DNA of 64,000 nt from Plasmodiophora brassicae (Eukaryota; Endomyxa; Phytomyxea; Plasmodiophorida; Plasmodiophoridae): assembly GCA_039704465.1 (NCBI GenBank), contig JASFAU010000010.1, positions 558,001 to 622,000 on the forward strand. Reading direction: 5' to 3'. The position numbers and the translations under genes are program-made. The notes beneath the pieces were generated by a model. It did not search any database. It was not told the origin of the DNA and was given only the letters and a program-made list of their open reading frames with translations. Of the stretch, positions 32,286 to 42,262 are shown one piece after another (position 1 is the first letter of the stretch; every line of letters starts with the position of its first letter).

Positions 32286-32992
32286 ATGTCGTTCTATCGG
32301 ACGATTCGGTTGGTCCTATCCGTGGATGATATTGGCCGCGTCCAGGACGATATCGATGGCAGTGCGGGATGGCCGATCGAGTCGTTCCCGAAACAGGAAC
32401 GGAGGGTACTGGTACTCATACCCGACAGTGTACCTACCATATCGTTCGTATTTAGCTCAGGTAGGCGCGCCAGTGTCTGCTGTCGCGCTCGGCATCGTAT
32501 TCACGCGGAACGCACAGACGGGGACACGATCACATCGTCGGCAACCGTCAATGACGCTGCCGTCAATCTTCTTGGTTTCGTTAGTTCGGTCACGTATGCC
32601 GTCGTCACTGCGGTCTGACACGTGTTCCATGTCCCAGGTTGACGACGACTTTGTTAGCCATTCGTCGAAGCTACAAGATGATCTCCTGGGAATGTTCATG
32701 CCAAAAGTGTTCCGGTGCGTGCAAGTCCATCGTTCGTGGGTCATCGTTCACTGATTGCACGGGCTGTGGTAGTATCTTTCACCCTGACGACCTGCATCAT
32801 ATCCTTGAGCAGGCGGCCAGAGAGTGGTTCGGGTGTGAGAACCCCGTGTTCACGCCCGTGCTCAGGTGCATCGATCGGAACGGCCGCTTAGTGAACGTCC
32901 AGGTTTCCTGGCATTCGTTCACACATGTCGAACGCCTGGATCCGCTGGAAGTCTCGCACAATGTGATCATGACGTTTGAAGTGCAGCAATGA
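32286..32992 (+). CDS. Unidentified multi-exon gene
   Basis: Starts MSFYRTIRLVLSVDDIGRVQ. Compatible later exons give VGAPVSAVALGIVFT, DDDFVSHSSKLQDDLLGMFM, then after a GT-AG intron (about 32714-32771) IFHPDDLHHILEQAAREWFG and a C-terminus VNVQVSWHSFTHVERLDPLE. Exon 1 probably ends at ERR (about 32406) with a 55-base intron; the middle exon borders are uncertain because two frames alternate around 32515-32640. No family recognised. Confidence 0.5.
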
Positions 32993-33122
32993 AATCGATT
33001 AGACTATTCGAGGCCGTCAGCGTTGCCTGTCGCGCGCGCCGGGCCCCTCCTGCCCGCGCCTGTCGACGATACGACATCGTGACGGTAACGATTAAGTTGT
33101 ATAGGGTCGCTGGCGCATGCGC

Positions 33123-34033
33123 TTACGAAAGCATGTCGATCTCGGTCTGCCAGTAGGCGGGTGGGCCTCCGTACGTGTTCTCACCCGCTTGCCAGTTGCC
33201 GCCGATGTTGGTGGCGTACAGCCAGGTCGCCCCGATGTCAGTCGCGTTGTGGACCAATGGCCGCAGCCGCGCCTGCGTCACACTGTGGACGACGAGCCAG
33301 GTTTGCACGCCCGCGCGGTCTGCTGCCGCTATCGTCGACGCGATTTGGTCGTACTGCGCCTCGTAGCTCGCCATGTTGTTCTCGTACACGACAAAGATCT
33401 CGTCCGGGCGGAACGCCGCCACGATGCACGGGTTGGGGATCGCGGCGTTGAACGCAATCACTGCGTGCCTGCCCGCGTAGCTGTACACGATCTGGCGAAG
33501 CGACTCGTACTCGCTGACGAACGCGCTGCAGTTCCAGTTACTCGGCGAAGCTTCGTCGAAGAAAATGCCGTCCAGCGTGGGCATCGCGTTGAAATAGGCG
33601 GCCACCTGCGCCTCAATCCTACGATTCAGCAACGGTATCCCATCAGTTGACGTGGCAGCGGGTCGGACGTTTCATAGACATACCTCTGCCACGACTGGCA
33701 GACGCCAGGCTGATTACAGCCGGGCGCATGGTTGAAGTACCCGGTTGGGACGTACCCCAGGACGATGGTGCCGCGCTGGTTGAACCGCTTCACAGCGCCC
33801 ACGTAGGCTGCCAGGTTCGGGACCAGCTTGTACGATGTTTCGCTGGAGAACATGCCGCAGTTCGGGTTGATCAGGGCCAGGGAGCCGCCCGGGATCGTGT
33901 CGTAGTGCTTCGATGACGGGTCCCAGTAGCTGATCACGCCCAAGCCGGGCGAGTTGCAGCGCTCGCTGCTGTCGTTGTTATGACGGCCGACGACCGCGCC
34001 GAGAAGGACAATGAAGATAACAGCAGGCAGCAT
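33123..34033 (-). CDS. Secreted spherulin-4-like protein
   Basis: Exons 34033-33684 and 33618-33123 (66-base GT-AG intron) give 846 bases, 281 residues. A signal peptide MLPAVIFIVLLGAVVG opens the protein. The family pattern follows: GLGVISYWDPSSKHYDTIPG, SLALINPNCGM, GTIVLGYVPTGYFNHA, then TLDGIFFDEASPSNWNCSAF, the acid-rich block of the spherulation-specific family 4 barrel. Spherulin 4 was named from slime-mould encystment, and fungal and protist relatives are secreted; related barrels cleave polysaccharides. Role in wall or cyst remodelling is inference. Confidence 0.85.
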
Positions 34034-34355
34034 TTGTGCAGGTTAATTTTGTTATGCCTTAAGGTGCTCGCACTGGATGCCCTGCTGGCATGGACAGGGC
34101 ACGCGAACGCGTACGCGTGCCCACGTTGCGTTGGATCTCGTGTTGTACCCTGCTGTATTTTCATATCGAGAGAGGCCAACCCGTAGGCCCGGAATGTTCG
34201 TAGTGAATGGCGTTCTGTGCTGCAGTCGGCCCGTACGCCCCTTGCGACGAAACGAACTTCACTGGATCGGTATGGCCTATGTTTAGCTGTTCGCCCTACC
34301 CGATCCGCGAGGATCTTGTCCTGCTGCGCAGGTCGAGGACGACAAGGACCAGACA

Positions 34356-35624
34356 ATGGTCGCTGTAACCGCCGTCGTCTTCGTCGCTGCTTGGGCGAGC
34401 GTCGCATCGGCCTCCGTCAAGGATATCAGGGACCTGACGCTGGCAGTGGAGTTACGCGATGGTGATGCCGTGCAGGCGATTCTTAGCGAGCGCATTGGCT
34501 GCTTCCCGGTATCGGTCCTTCGGAGCGCTGTGCACCATGCGGTCGAGAAAGGCGACGGGGACCTGATTGGCATACTCTGCCGACATATCGGGTCAATGGA
34601 CGACCTGGACGTCGGGCAGGGCGGCCAGCCGACCATTCACCTCGTCATCCAGAAGCATGACCTGCGCCTGTTGCAGCGATTCCTCGCTCTGCGTCCGCGA
34701 ATCGACCTGCATGACGGGAACGGCATCACCGCCATGCACGTCGTTGCCGCGGAACCCAACGTGCACAAGTTCGCCTCGATCCTGCTGCGAAACGGCTTCA
34801 CTGACGTGAACCGCATGGCGTTCTTCGACGGGGTCCATGGCGTCACTGCCCTGCACATCGCCAGCCAACGAGGTCGTGGCCAAGTCGTCGACGTTCTGCT
34901 GGGCGAGGCACGCCACCTTGTCGACGTGAACCTTGTGGATGCGCTAGGGCGCAGCGCTCTCCATCTGGCCATCCAGGCTGGGCAAGTGCCCATCGCCAAG
35001 GCATTGGTCAGTGCAGGCGTCGACTGCTTCGTTAGCGACAAGTTCGGCACTACAGCGTACGGTCTCGCCGGGGGACGCATGCCCAGCATCCTGCGCCTGA
35101 TGAAGGTCGTTACCAAGATGCGAACCAAGGTTCGCGATGCATCACCCGGCAATCAGATCTGCAGTACTGACGGCCACGATTCGCCGCGGCCGTCGTCTTC
35201 CAACACATCTAAAAGACGCCGAAAGAAGAAGCAAAGGGGAAGAAAGGCGGACCGAGTCGCCGAAGGAGCTGGGTCGGGATCCCGCCCCGCAGCACATCGT
35301 TCCAGGTCGGTTGCTTCAGTGGATACGATCATTGACCACGCGTGGCCGTGCCGCAACGGAACCGCTGCCGATCAAGGGGTCGTCGTCAACGATGACATCA
35401 TCAGTGCCGGGATCGGGGAGCGCTTGCTGGGCCTGGACCGCTGGGAGGCGTTCGCCCTGAACGCCGACGGGATCGGCGACAGCGCTCGGCGGACCATGCT
35501 GTCCGCCATTCGCGATCTTCGTCGCCGGTATCGTGAGCTGGTCGGCATGCCCGAGCTGGACCTGGCCGAGTCCCGATACGAGGTCGGGCGTGTGCCCCTG
35601 CCGCGAATGGTCCACCAGCAGTAA
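34356..35624 (+). CDS. Secreted ankyrin-repeat protein with basic nuclear-type motif
   Basis: 422 residues, one exon. Signal peptide MVAVTAVVFVAAWASVASA is followed by ankyrin-like units: VSVLRSAVHHAVEKGDGDLI, QPTIHLVIQKHDLRLLQRFL, NGITAMHVVAAEPNVHKFAS, HGVTALHIASQRGRGQVVDV and GRSALHLAIQAGQVPIAKAL. A Ser-rich linker carries KRRRKKKQRGRK (about residues 282-293), a strong nuclear-localisation-type cluster. The C-terminal 100 residues (RLLGLDRWEAFALNADGIGD, AIRDLRRRYRELVGMPELDL) form a separate helical domain. No membrane segment after the signal. The signal plus nuclear motif is unusual and would fit an exported effector; that is inference. Confidence 0.78.
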   Translation: MVAVTAVVFVAAWASVASASVKDIRDLTLAVELRDGDAVQAILSERIGCFPVSVLRSAVHHAVEKGDGDLIGILCRHIGSMDDLDVGQGGQPTIHLVIQKHDLRLLQRFLALRPRIDLHDGNGITAMHVVAAEPNVHKFASILLRNGFTDVNRMAFFDGVHGVTALHIASQRGRGQVVDVLLGEARHLVDVNLVDALGRSALHLAIQAGQVPIAKALVSAGVDCFVSDKFGTTAYGLAGGRMPSILRLMKVVTKMRTKVRDASPGNQICSTDGHDSPRPSSSNTSKRRRKKKQRGRKADRVAEGAGSGSRPAAHRSRSVASVDTIIDHAWPCRNGTAADQGVVVNDDIISAGIGERLLGLDRWEAFALNADGIGDSARRTMLSAIRDLRRRYRELVGMPELDLAESRYEVGRVPLPRMVHQQ

Positions 35625-35945
35625 AAGATTCCCAGGCGCGCGGGGATATTCCCGTCATTGCATGTTGAGTCACACGGGCGCGCTGGCCGGTCACTGTGCC
35701 GCGACTCGTCGCCGAGCTGAGTCACGACCGAATTCAAACTGACATGACTCGACCGCTGGCCGATCGCAGGCTGCAGCATCGTCAGCGCAGGCGCCAGTCT
35801 CCTAACGTTATACCAGGTGGGACGTCGCCGTAGTCGTGGTAAACCCCCTGTCTGTCCAATCGCCGTTAACTAACAGACCGTCCGCCCTCCCACCAACGTT
35901 GTCGCCCACCTTCCAAGCTTAACAGCACCAGACACGTACGAGCTG
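35625..35945. other. Intergenic stretch
   Basis: About 320 bases between the ankyrin and PPR genes, both on plus. Should contain the terminator of the first and promoter of the second. Nothing distinctive seen. Confidence 0.3.
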
Positions 35946-37781
35946 ATGTCCAGCGATCCCTCGACCCCGACAACAGGCTCCGCACCTCTCGAACACCACG
36001 AGGCGTCGCCCGTCCACCGTAAGCTCTCGAACGCGGCGTACCTGCCGCCTCGTATCTGGACCGATGCCGCCCGCTCGGACGACAACGCCAACGGCGACGT
36101 TTCCGGCAGCGATAGTGAATCGTCCTGGCGTCGTCGACCACGTCGTAGCGCGAGTTCACGATCGGCATTCTCTAGCGCCGCCGTATTCCCGTTCCCGATC
36201 GACCATGGTCGGCAAGGCGACGCCGCTGCGCTAGGCTCGCCTAAGGGCACTCCCGCCAGCAAGCCGATGCGATCGTTCTCCAGCAAGAAATGGCTGTCGT
36301 CCGAGCGGTTCGATTCGGGGCACTCCACGCCCAGGTCGATGTTCGGCAGCCCGCGCTCCTCGTTTGACTCGTCGGCGCTGATGGCGTCGGGCGATCCGCA
36401 GCAGATGACAGCGATTCGTGCGTTCAACACCAAGATTAACCTGCTGGCACAGCAGGGCAAGCATCGCGAAGTGCTGGCTCTGATCGAGGAGGCGCGTACG
36501 TCGACGGACCGCACGCTGGATGAGACGTTGAACACGCAGACGTTCACGATCCTCGTGAAGGCGTACTGCAACACGGGCAACTTGGAGGCGGCCGAGGAGC
36601 TCGTCGAGGAGATGCGCACGTTCGACGAGCACCAGCGCCCGAACCGGTTCACGCTGAACACGCTTCTGAACGGATACGTGCGACGCGACCAGATGAAGAA
36701 GGCGTCGGACCTGTTCAAGAAGATGGTTGCCAGCGACGACGCGAAACAGCGCCCGGATCACGTCACGTACTCGACCATCATCAAAGGGTTCGCTGCCGCT
36801 GGCGACATGCAGTCCGCCGAGGATCTGTTCCGAACGCTGGTCGACCATGCCGACGAGACCTGCCGGCCGAACATCGTCATGTGCAACACGGTCGTCAAAG
36901 GATGGTGCTTCAAAGGCGAGATGGATCGGGCGGACGCGCTCCTGAACGAGATGCGCTCCAGCGACAAGCTGTGCTCACCGGACGTCATCACGATGAACAC
37001 CATTATCGACGGTCATGCCAAGAACGGCAACGTGAAGCGCGCCGAGGAGTTCTTCGAGCAGATGCAGGCCACGGGCAGCGACGTACGCCCCAACCAGGTC
37101 ACCATCAACTCCATGATCGACTGCTACACAAAGTCTGGCAACATGGGCAAAGCCGAGGAGCTGTTCTTCAGGCTCGAGGAGAGCACTGACCCGAACCTGT
37201 GCCCATCGCCGGTCACGTACGGCGCCATGATCAACGGGTACGTCAAGGCGGGCGACCTTCGCAAGGCGGAACTGTTGTTCTCCCAGATCAAGAACCACCG
37301 CGACCCGGCGTGTCGCCCGAACCAGGTGAGTTACACGACCATGATCGGCGCGGCGGCGAAAGCCGGCCAGATGGACAAGGCTGAGAAGCTGTTCGAGACG
37401 ATGCTGGCGTCGCCCGACCAGAATTGCCGCCCCAACAACTTCACGTACTCGATCCTGATCGACGGGTACTGTAAGGCGGGCAACATGGCCCGGGCCGAGC
37501 AGCTCCTGCACCAGATGGAGACGGGCAACGACCGGGCGTGCCGACCGAATCGCGTCACGTTCAACACCATGCTGCACGGGTACGGGCGCGCCGGCCAGAA
37601 CGACAAGGCGGAGCAGATGTTCCAGCGCATGCAGCGGCACCCGGACCCGAACTGCAGGCCGAACTCGATCACGTTCCGCACCATGATGCATATGAACCGG
37701 TCGCGCGGCAACGCCTCCCAGGCGCAGAAGTTCGCCGACATGATGAACATCGTCGACAAGCGCACGCATTCGCGTCGCTGA
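35946..37781 (+). CDS. Pentatricopeptide-repeat (PPR) protein, about 11 repeats
   Basis: 611 residues, one exon. A Ser/Arg-rich N-terminal 130 residues precede about eleven PPR units from residue 140 to the end. Units are mostly 37-39 residues rather than 35, each starting RPN or RPD and usually ending in Cys: RPNRFTLNTLLNGYVRRDQM, RPDHVTYSTIIKGFAAAGDM, RPNNFTYSILIDGYCKAGNM, RPNRVTFNTMLHGYGRAGQN. PPR proteins bind single-stranded RNA, usually in mitochondria or plastids. The N-terminus has early acidic residues and does not look like a presequence, so location is open. No catalytic or DYW domain. Confidence 0.9.
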   Translation: MSSDPSTPTTGSAPLEHHEASPVHRKLSNAAYLPPRIWTDAARSDDNANGDVSGSDSESSWRRRPRRSASSRSAFSSAAVFPFPIDHGRQGDAAALGSPKGTPASKPMRSFSSKKWLSSERFDSGHSTPRSMFGSPRSSFDSSALMASGDPQQMTAIRAFNTKINLLAQQGKHREVLALIEEARTSTDRTLDETLNTQTFTILVKAYCNTGNLEAAEELVEEMRTFDEHQRPNRFTLNTLLNGYVRRDQMKKASDLFKKMVASDDAKQRPDHVTYSTIIKGFAAAGDMQSAEDLFRTLVDHADETCRPNIVMCNTVVKGWCFKGEMDRADALLNEMRSSDKLCSPDVITMNTIIDGHAKNGNVKRAEEFFEQMQATGSDVRPNQVTINSMIDCYTKSGNMGKAEELFFRLEESTDPNLCPSPVTYGAMINGYVKAGDLRKAELLFSQIKNHRDPACRPNQVSYTTMIGAAAKAGQMDKAEKLFETMLASPDQNCRPNNFTYSILIDGYCKAGNMARAEQLLHQMETGNDRACRPNRVTFNTMLHGYGRAGQNDKAEQMFQRMQRHPDPNCRPNSITFRTMMHMNRSRGNASQAQKFADMMNIVDKRTHSRR

Positions 37782-38299
37782 CCGGCGACCACCACGTCCC
37801 TCCCGGGGGGACCCGTGCAGCCGCCGCAGAAATGAACCAAACACGTTGAACGCTCGACCGCACTCTGGTTGACACGTCGTGTGGGCTCCAGCGTTGGAGA
37901 AACCTGGCGCAGCCGACCTATTTCGTGTTTGTTGGCATGTAAGTCAGCGGAATCGACGCAGCGGTATTCGTTTAATTTGAGGACGGTTGCGCCGGGACGA
38001 CAGGGTCTGGTCAAGTATTACCCCGGCGGCAGGCACGGTCGTGCTCCTATAACAATGCCCGGCCGCGCCGTGCGCATTGTGGATCAATCAGCAAGCAACG
38101 GCACGAACCGCTGAACGTTTCACAATCGCGCAACTGCGATGGTACATCGTTGGGAGCGAGGACGCTGCTATCGATCGTCGAGGATAACCTTTATTGCAAA
38201 CCCGAGGAAAATGTTCGCTGTACTGGAACAATTGAAACGTGCGTATCAATGGTAGGAATGCCCGTCTACAGGTCATTCCGGAATGCCGCGCCGGCGGCA
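37782..38299. other. Intergenic stretch between convergent genes
   Basis: About 520 bases between the PPR stop and the stop of the minus-strand mucin-like gene. Open frames here show no domain. Probably 3' untranslated sequence of both genes. Confidence 0.3.
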
Positions 38300-40000
38300 T
38301 TAGATCAGTAGGCTGACTACCACGCCAACCGTCAAGGCACTCCGACCCAGTGAAGCCGCTGCACTGGTGAAATTGCTGTTCCTGATAAGTGTCGATGGCG
38401 TCACTGGCGGCGGAGATGACGTCACGTGCTGTTTCGTCACCGGCGTAAGGGTTGGGGATGGCGTCTGCGCCGACGTTGGAGATGGCGTCAAAGCAGGCGT
38501 TGGAGATGGCGTCGGAGCCGGCGTTGGAGATGGCGTCGGAGCCGGCGTTGGAGATGGCGTCGGAGCCGGCGTTGGAGATGGCGTCGGAGCCGGCGTTGGA
38601 GACGGCGTCGGAGCCGGCGTTGGAGATGGCGTCGGAGCCGGTGTTGGAGGTGGCACCGGAACCAGGGTTGAGGCTGGCGTCGGAGATAGCGTCGGCGATG
38701 GCGTTGGGTCTGAGGATGGCGCGGGCGTAGGTACCGAGCAAGCGCAAAACCTTCGATCCCAAGACGCCGGAATCACATTACAATAGTTGACCGTCACGTC
38801 AATGCCGCTGGAGTACCAACATCCGCCATAAGAATCCGTCATCGGTCCTTGGGGCCATGCGTTGTACTGGGTGCAGCTGTGTACACCCACGTGGGCAGCA
38901 ATTTGAGCTACATCTGCAGGCGTTGTACAGGTCAGCAGCTGCTGCCAATCGCAAGTCATTCCGCCACCAAGTGCAGTGCAGGCATCGGTACACGTCTGAC
39001 CACCGGCACCTGCGTACCAGCTTGGCAGGTTGAAAACTGGAGACGGCGGCAACGTTGTCGCTGGCTTCGGCTTCGTGGTCGCCTTCTTCGTCGTTGGCTT
39101 CTTCACTGTAGTGGGCTTTCTCGTCGTCAGCTTCTTCACTGTCGCCGCATGTCCGGTTGTCCCCTTCTTAGCCGACTGCTTAGTGGTCGCGTGGTTCTTC
39201 GCCGTCTGCTTCTTGGTCGTCTGCCTTTTGGTTGACAGCTTCTTCGCAGTTGGCACATGAGTCGTTGTTTGTTTCTTTGTCGGAGCCGGCGTTGGAGATG
39301 GCGTTGGGGCTGGTGATGGGGCCGGCGTAGGTACCGAGCAAGCGCAAAACCTTCGATCCCAAGACGCCGGAATCACATTACAATAGTTGACCGTCACGTC
39401 AATGCCGCTGGAGTACCAACATCCGCCATAAGAATCCGTCATCGGTCCTTGGGGCCATGCGTTGTACTGGGTGCAGCTGTGTACACCCACGTGGGCAGCA
39501 ATTTGAGCTACATCTGCAGGCGTTGTACAGGTCAGCAGCTGCTGCCAATCGCAAGTCATTCCGCCACCAAGTGCAGTGCAGGCATCGGTACACGTCTGAC
39601 CACCGGCACCTGCGTACCAGCTTGGCAGGTTGAAAACTGGAGACGGCGGCAACGTTGTCGCTGGCTTCGGCTTCGTGGTCGCCTTCTTCGTCGTTGGCTT
39701 CTTCACTGTAGTGGGCTTTCTCGTGGTCTTCTTCTTCGTCGTTTGCTTCCTGGTCGACAAAATATTTGTCGTGGATTTTCTCGTCGAAATCTTCGCCGTC
39801 ATCGGCTTCCTGTGCGTCGTCACGCCGTGAGTTGTCTCGGGATGTAGCAGCGTCGTTCGCCGACGTTTGGTTGACTCTGCTCCGCTCGCCATTGCCGTCA
39901 GGCATATGGCGCCAAGCACGGCGACCAGCAGAATCGTACGCGCCGTGTTGCTGGGCACCATCATCTTCGTCAAGGATGTCCCTGCCAAGTGCCCCGTCAC
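38300..40000 (-). CDS. Mucin-like, probably GPI-anchored surface protein
   Basis: 566 residues if begun at 40000; [20 protein letters not shown] at residue 13 opens a signal peptide and may be the true start. After a Thr/Lys-rich spacer come two identical Cys-rich domains (from [20 protein letters not shown] to [10 protein letters not shown], ten Cys each), separated by a Lys/Thr spacer. A Pro/Thr/Ser block of eight-residue units (PTPAPTPS repeats) follows, typical of O-glycosylated stalks, and a hydrophobic C-terminus ([17 protein letters not shown]) preceded by small residues fits GPI attachment. A cell-surface or cyst-wall role is likely. The Cys-rich domain is not one I can name. Confidence 0.8.
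   Translation of the reverse strand: MTGHLAGTSLTKMMVPSNTARTILLVAVLGAICLTAMASGAESTKRRRTTLLHPETTHGVTTHRKPMTAKISTRKSTTNILSTRKQTTKKKTTRKPTTVKKPTTKKATTKPKPATTLPPSPVFNLPSWYAGAGGQTCTDACTALGGGMTCDWQQLLTCTTPADVAQIAAHVGVHSCTQYNAWPQGPMTDSYGGCWYSSGIDVTVNYCNVIPASWDRRFCACSVPTPAPSPAPTPSPTPAPTKKQTTTHVPTAKKLSTKRQTTKKQTAKNHATTKQSAKKGTTGHAATVKKLTTRKPTTVKKPTTKKATTKPKPATTLPPSPVFNLPSWYAGAGGQTCTDACTALGGGMTCDWQQLLTCTTPADVAQIAAHVGVHSCTQYNAWPQGPMTDSYGGCWYSSGIDVTVNYCNVIPASWDRRFCACSVPTPAPSSDPTPSPTLSPTPASTLVPVPPPTPAPTPSPTPAPTPSPTPAPTPSPTPAPTPSPTPAPTPSPTPAPTPSPTPALTPSPTSAQTPSPTLTPVTKQHVTSSPPPVTPSTLIRNSNFTSAAASLGRSALTVGVVVSLLI
38470..38690. repeat. 24-bp tandem repeat encoding PTPAPTPS
   Basis: About nine units with the core GGCGTTGGAGATGGCGTC; variants occur at the outer units. 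It lies within the mucin-like gene and will be length-variable. Confidence 0.85.
38724..39124 (-). repeat. Duplicated Cys-rich domain, copy 2
   Basis: 401 bases identical by eye to 39324-39724, offset exactly 600 bases. Covers the second Cys-rich domain and the adjoining Lys/Thr/Pro spacer of the mucin-like gene. Confidence 0.9.
39324..39724 (-). repeat. Duplicated Cys-rich domain, copy 1
   Basis: Partner of 38724-39124. No difference found by eye, including synonymous sites, so the duplication is recent, kept by conversion, or an assembly artefact. Confidence 0.9.
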
Positions 40001-40431
40001 TCAGGAGCCTGCGACCCAGTTGACTCGGGCGTCCGGTTGTCACCTCTGCCGCTGGTCTAGATGCGTCTGGCGGAACACACACGTTCGCCTGGGTCACCGA
40101 CAACCTCCCTGTCACCACCTGTGTCTGAATCGGTCGGCCCAGCAGGCCAGGACAATTCCTGTTCGAGAACCCACCCGCGACTCGCTGATGCCGAGCTCCG
40201 ACTCTAGAGAAGTCGGGACCGGTCAGATGACGTCGGCGAACGCTCGAACAAATGGGTACGCCGTGATGGACGATCCCATTCTGGGTACACTTAAGCATGT
40301 GAGACTAAGTGCTAAGCAGATTTTAGGCGCCACGCCGCATGAGGTTAGGGGTATGAACAGGAACTCGCAATGCCGCGCGTCACCTGGCGTCTCGTTGTCC
40401 AGCAGACCTGTGACCTGATGGTCAACCAAAG
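40001..40431. other. Intergenic stretch
   Basis: About 430 bases between the mucin-like start and the MADS-box stop, both on minus. Should hold the mucin-like promoter. No feature recognised. Confidence 0.3.
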
Positions 40432-40817
40432 CTAGACCATAAGCGCTTCATTACTTCCGCGTTTCCTGCCATGACCAGAGCATGATGCGCCAGCGGTCTC
40501 TGTCATTGCCGGCACCGTCTGATCCACCGCCTGTGGTTCAGGTGCCGAATCGTCCACCTCTTCCTGGAGCACGCTCCGCGTAACCTTGTTGTACCGGCTG
40601 TAGATCACGTTGATGTCTCCAGACGAGTACGTCATGACGTCGGAGGCGGCCGGCTTGCGTCGCACATCACGATTGGACGACAACGACAACGTGCGAGCCG
40701 GACAGGGCGGCCCAGCGTTTCCGCCTTCTTGATGAGGCCCGCCGATCGCTTCATGTACGTCGCCGACCGCTTCTTCTTGTCATGGATGTGGGCAATTGCG
40801 ACGGCAACCTTGCCCAT
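40432..40817 (-). CDS. Small divergent MADS-box protein
   Basis: Exons 40817-40704 and 40653-40432 (50-base GT-AG intron) give 336 bases, 111 residues. MGKVAVAIAHIHDKKKRSAT, then YMKRSAGLIKKAETLG, matches the MADS pattern (basic helix with KR..GL.KKA..L). After the splice, ASDVMTYSSGDINVIYSRYN matches the SRF/MEF2 beta strands that end the domain. The C-terminal 45 residues are acidic and end HGRKRGSNEALMV. DNA binding as a dimer is expected. It is short and lacks the usual R at position 3. Confidence 0.65.
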
Positions 40818-41824
40818 TGTCTAGCGGGCGCGCCCTGGCCCTGATCGGTGAAGGTCGAGCTGCAAACTCGACCACCAGCTTCGAACCGTGCGACTAATTC
40901 GGGACGCGCCGCCCGCCGTGCCAGACTGCTATTTCAGGGGCATATCCCCGCGATCCGTGGACTAGTACACTATAGTGTACTAGAGGTTTGACTGGACGTA
41001 AAACTTTAGCAAGGACATATTATTAAGTCATTGGCATTGTGATACACTGGTTACGCCATTCTGGATTGGGAGCTGAAAGTTGTGTATAATTCGGCCACCT
41101 AGTTGGCGAGGAACAACGTTGCCAAGTTGAGCATAATTTTCCCGTCACTCCCTATCAAAATAGCCTCTAGTACACTATAGTGTACTAGAGCCTCAGCGGC
41201 ATTCGTCGCTTAACTCCTCAACAAACGGACCGAAACAAGGAAATGAATCGAGTTCAATGTTAACACGAGCTGCTTGATCGGAGGCGCCGACTACGGCGAC
41301 GTCCTGACTTCGCCTACAGCTCGGCTTCGATACGTACGCTGGCATACCTGCCGGCGTTCATATCAACTACCAAGCTGCGAGCATGTAGGTCCATGCGAAC
41401 CCACCACATGAAAGTATAGACGAGCCCGTTCTGTGAAGCATGGAACTCACTGGTCTTCCATCATGACCGACGACAACATGCCGTCTGGATGACTGATCAC
41501 CTTCCACCCATCCGTGGGGTCCTTCGCGGCTATGGCCTCCGATCTGTTGCTGCGACCCGAGCTGACGATTCTGCTGGAAACCTCTTCCACGTCCACGACC
41601 GCGTCCACGACCGCGAGTGGCCGTTCCGCTCGTTCCACAGCGTCCTGCTGCCATGGGCGAGATGCTGTTCCTGGTGACGACTCTCCAGCAGCGATGCACA
41701 GGTCGAGGAACCGCCATAAATCTATGGGTGGTATTTTGCGACGTGCTCTACCCAGCGCGCCTTAAATGACACGATTAGTCCAAAGTTTCTTGGAGAGGCA
41801 GGCTTCAGGAAACTGTCGCGAAAC
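40818..41824. other. Gene-poor stretch with palindromic element
   Basis: Holds the palindrome-bounded unit 40962-41190 (separate entry). The minus frames 41367-41717 (Arg-Gly run, GRGRGRGRGRG) and 41447-41638 (DPTDGWKVISHPDGMLSSVM) overlap each other; the latter may be a remnant of a coding exon. No confident gene. Confidence 0.35.
40962..41190. mobile_element. Candidate MITE bounded by self-palindromic ends
   Basis: Left end 40962-40983 is a perfect 22-bp palindrome (CTAGTACACTA and its complement), right end 41165-41190 a perfect 26-bp palindrome with the same core; with flanking GAGG/CCTC they also form an inverted pair. The 180-base interior is AT-rich and non-coding. The same core bounds the larger transposon at 41825, so this may be its non-autonomous relative. 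Confidence 0.5.
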
Positions 41825-42262
41825 GGCGCTCTAGTACACTAGAGTGTACTAGAGCGCCATGCTGCATCTCTGCCTGTCGGTGCAAAAAGGAAAGGTTTCG
41901 TCGCCACGGCGATTTTGAGAAAATCGCGTTCAAAGGTTGCCCGGGGCTCGGCCATCGCGGAATCTGATTGTCGTCGTCCTTAGCTGACTGGTATGGAACT
42001 GTTACCGAGCGAAGATGTGAGGATCTTTCGTACGCAAAGGCGATATTCAGTGTGACCCGAGGTTCTCGTTCCTTGTGGCAACTCTCTCATCGCGAACATC
42101 GGCGATGCTGCTGCTCTATGCTCATCACCGTCATCGCTGGGCAGGCGCCTTTCCATCTCGGCGCCTTCGTGGTCAACAACGTATCGGTGTGGTAGTCCTC
42201 ATATGCAGTGATGGTTGCCGTCAGTTTCAGTCGATATAGCTGACTACAAGGTGTGTTTTTAC

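Noticed and set aside
38367..38786. Plus-strand Val/Gly-Asp repeat frames opposite the mucin-like gene
   Set aside because: Antisense reading of the 24-bp repeat; the minus frame has signal peptide, Cys-rich domains and GPI-type end.
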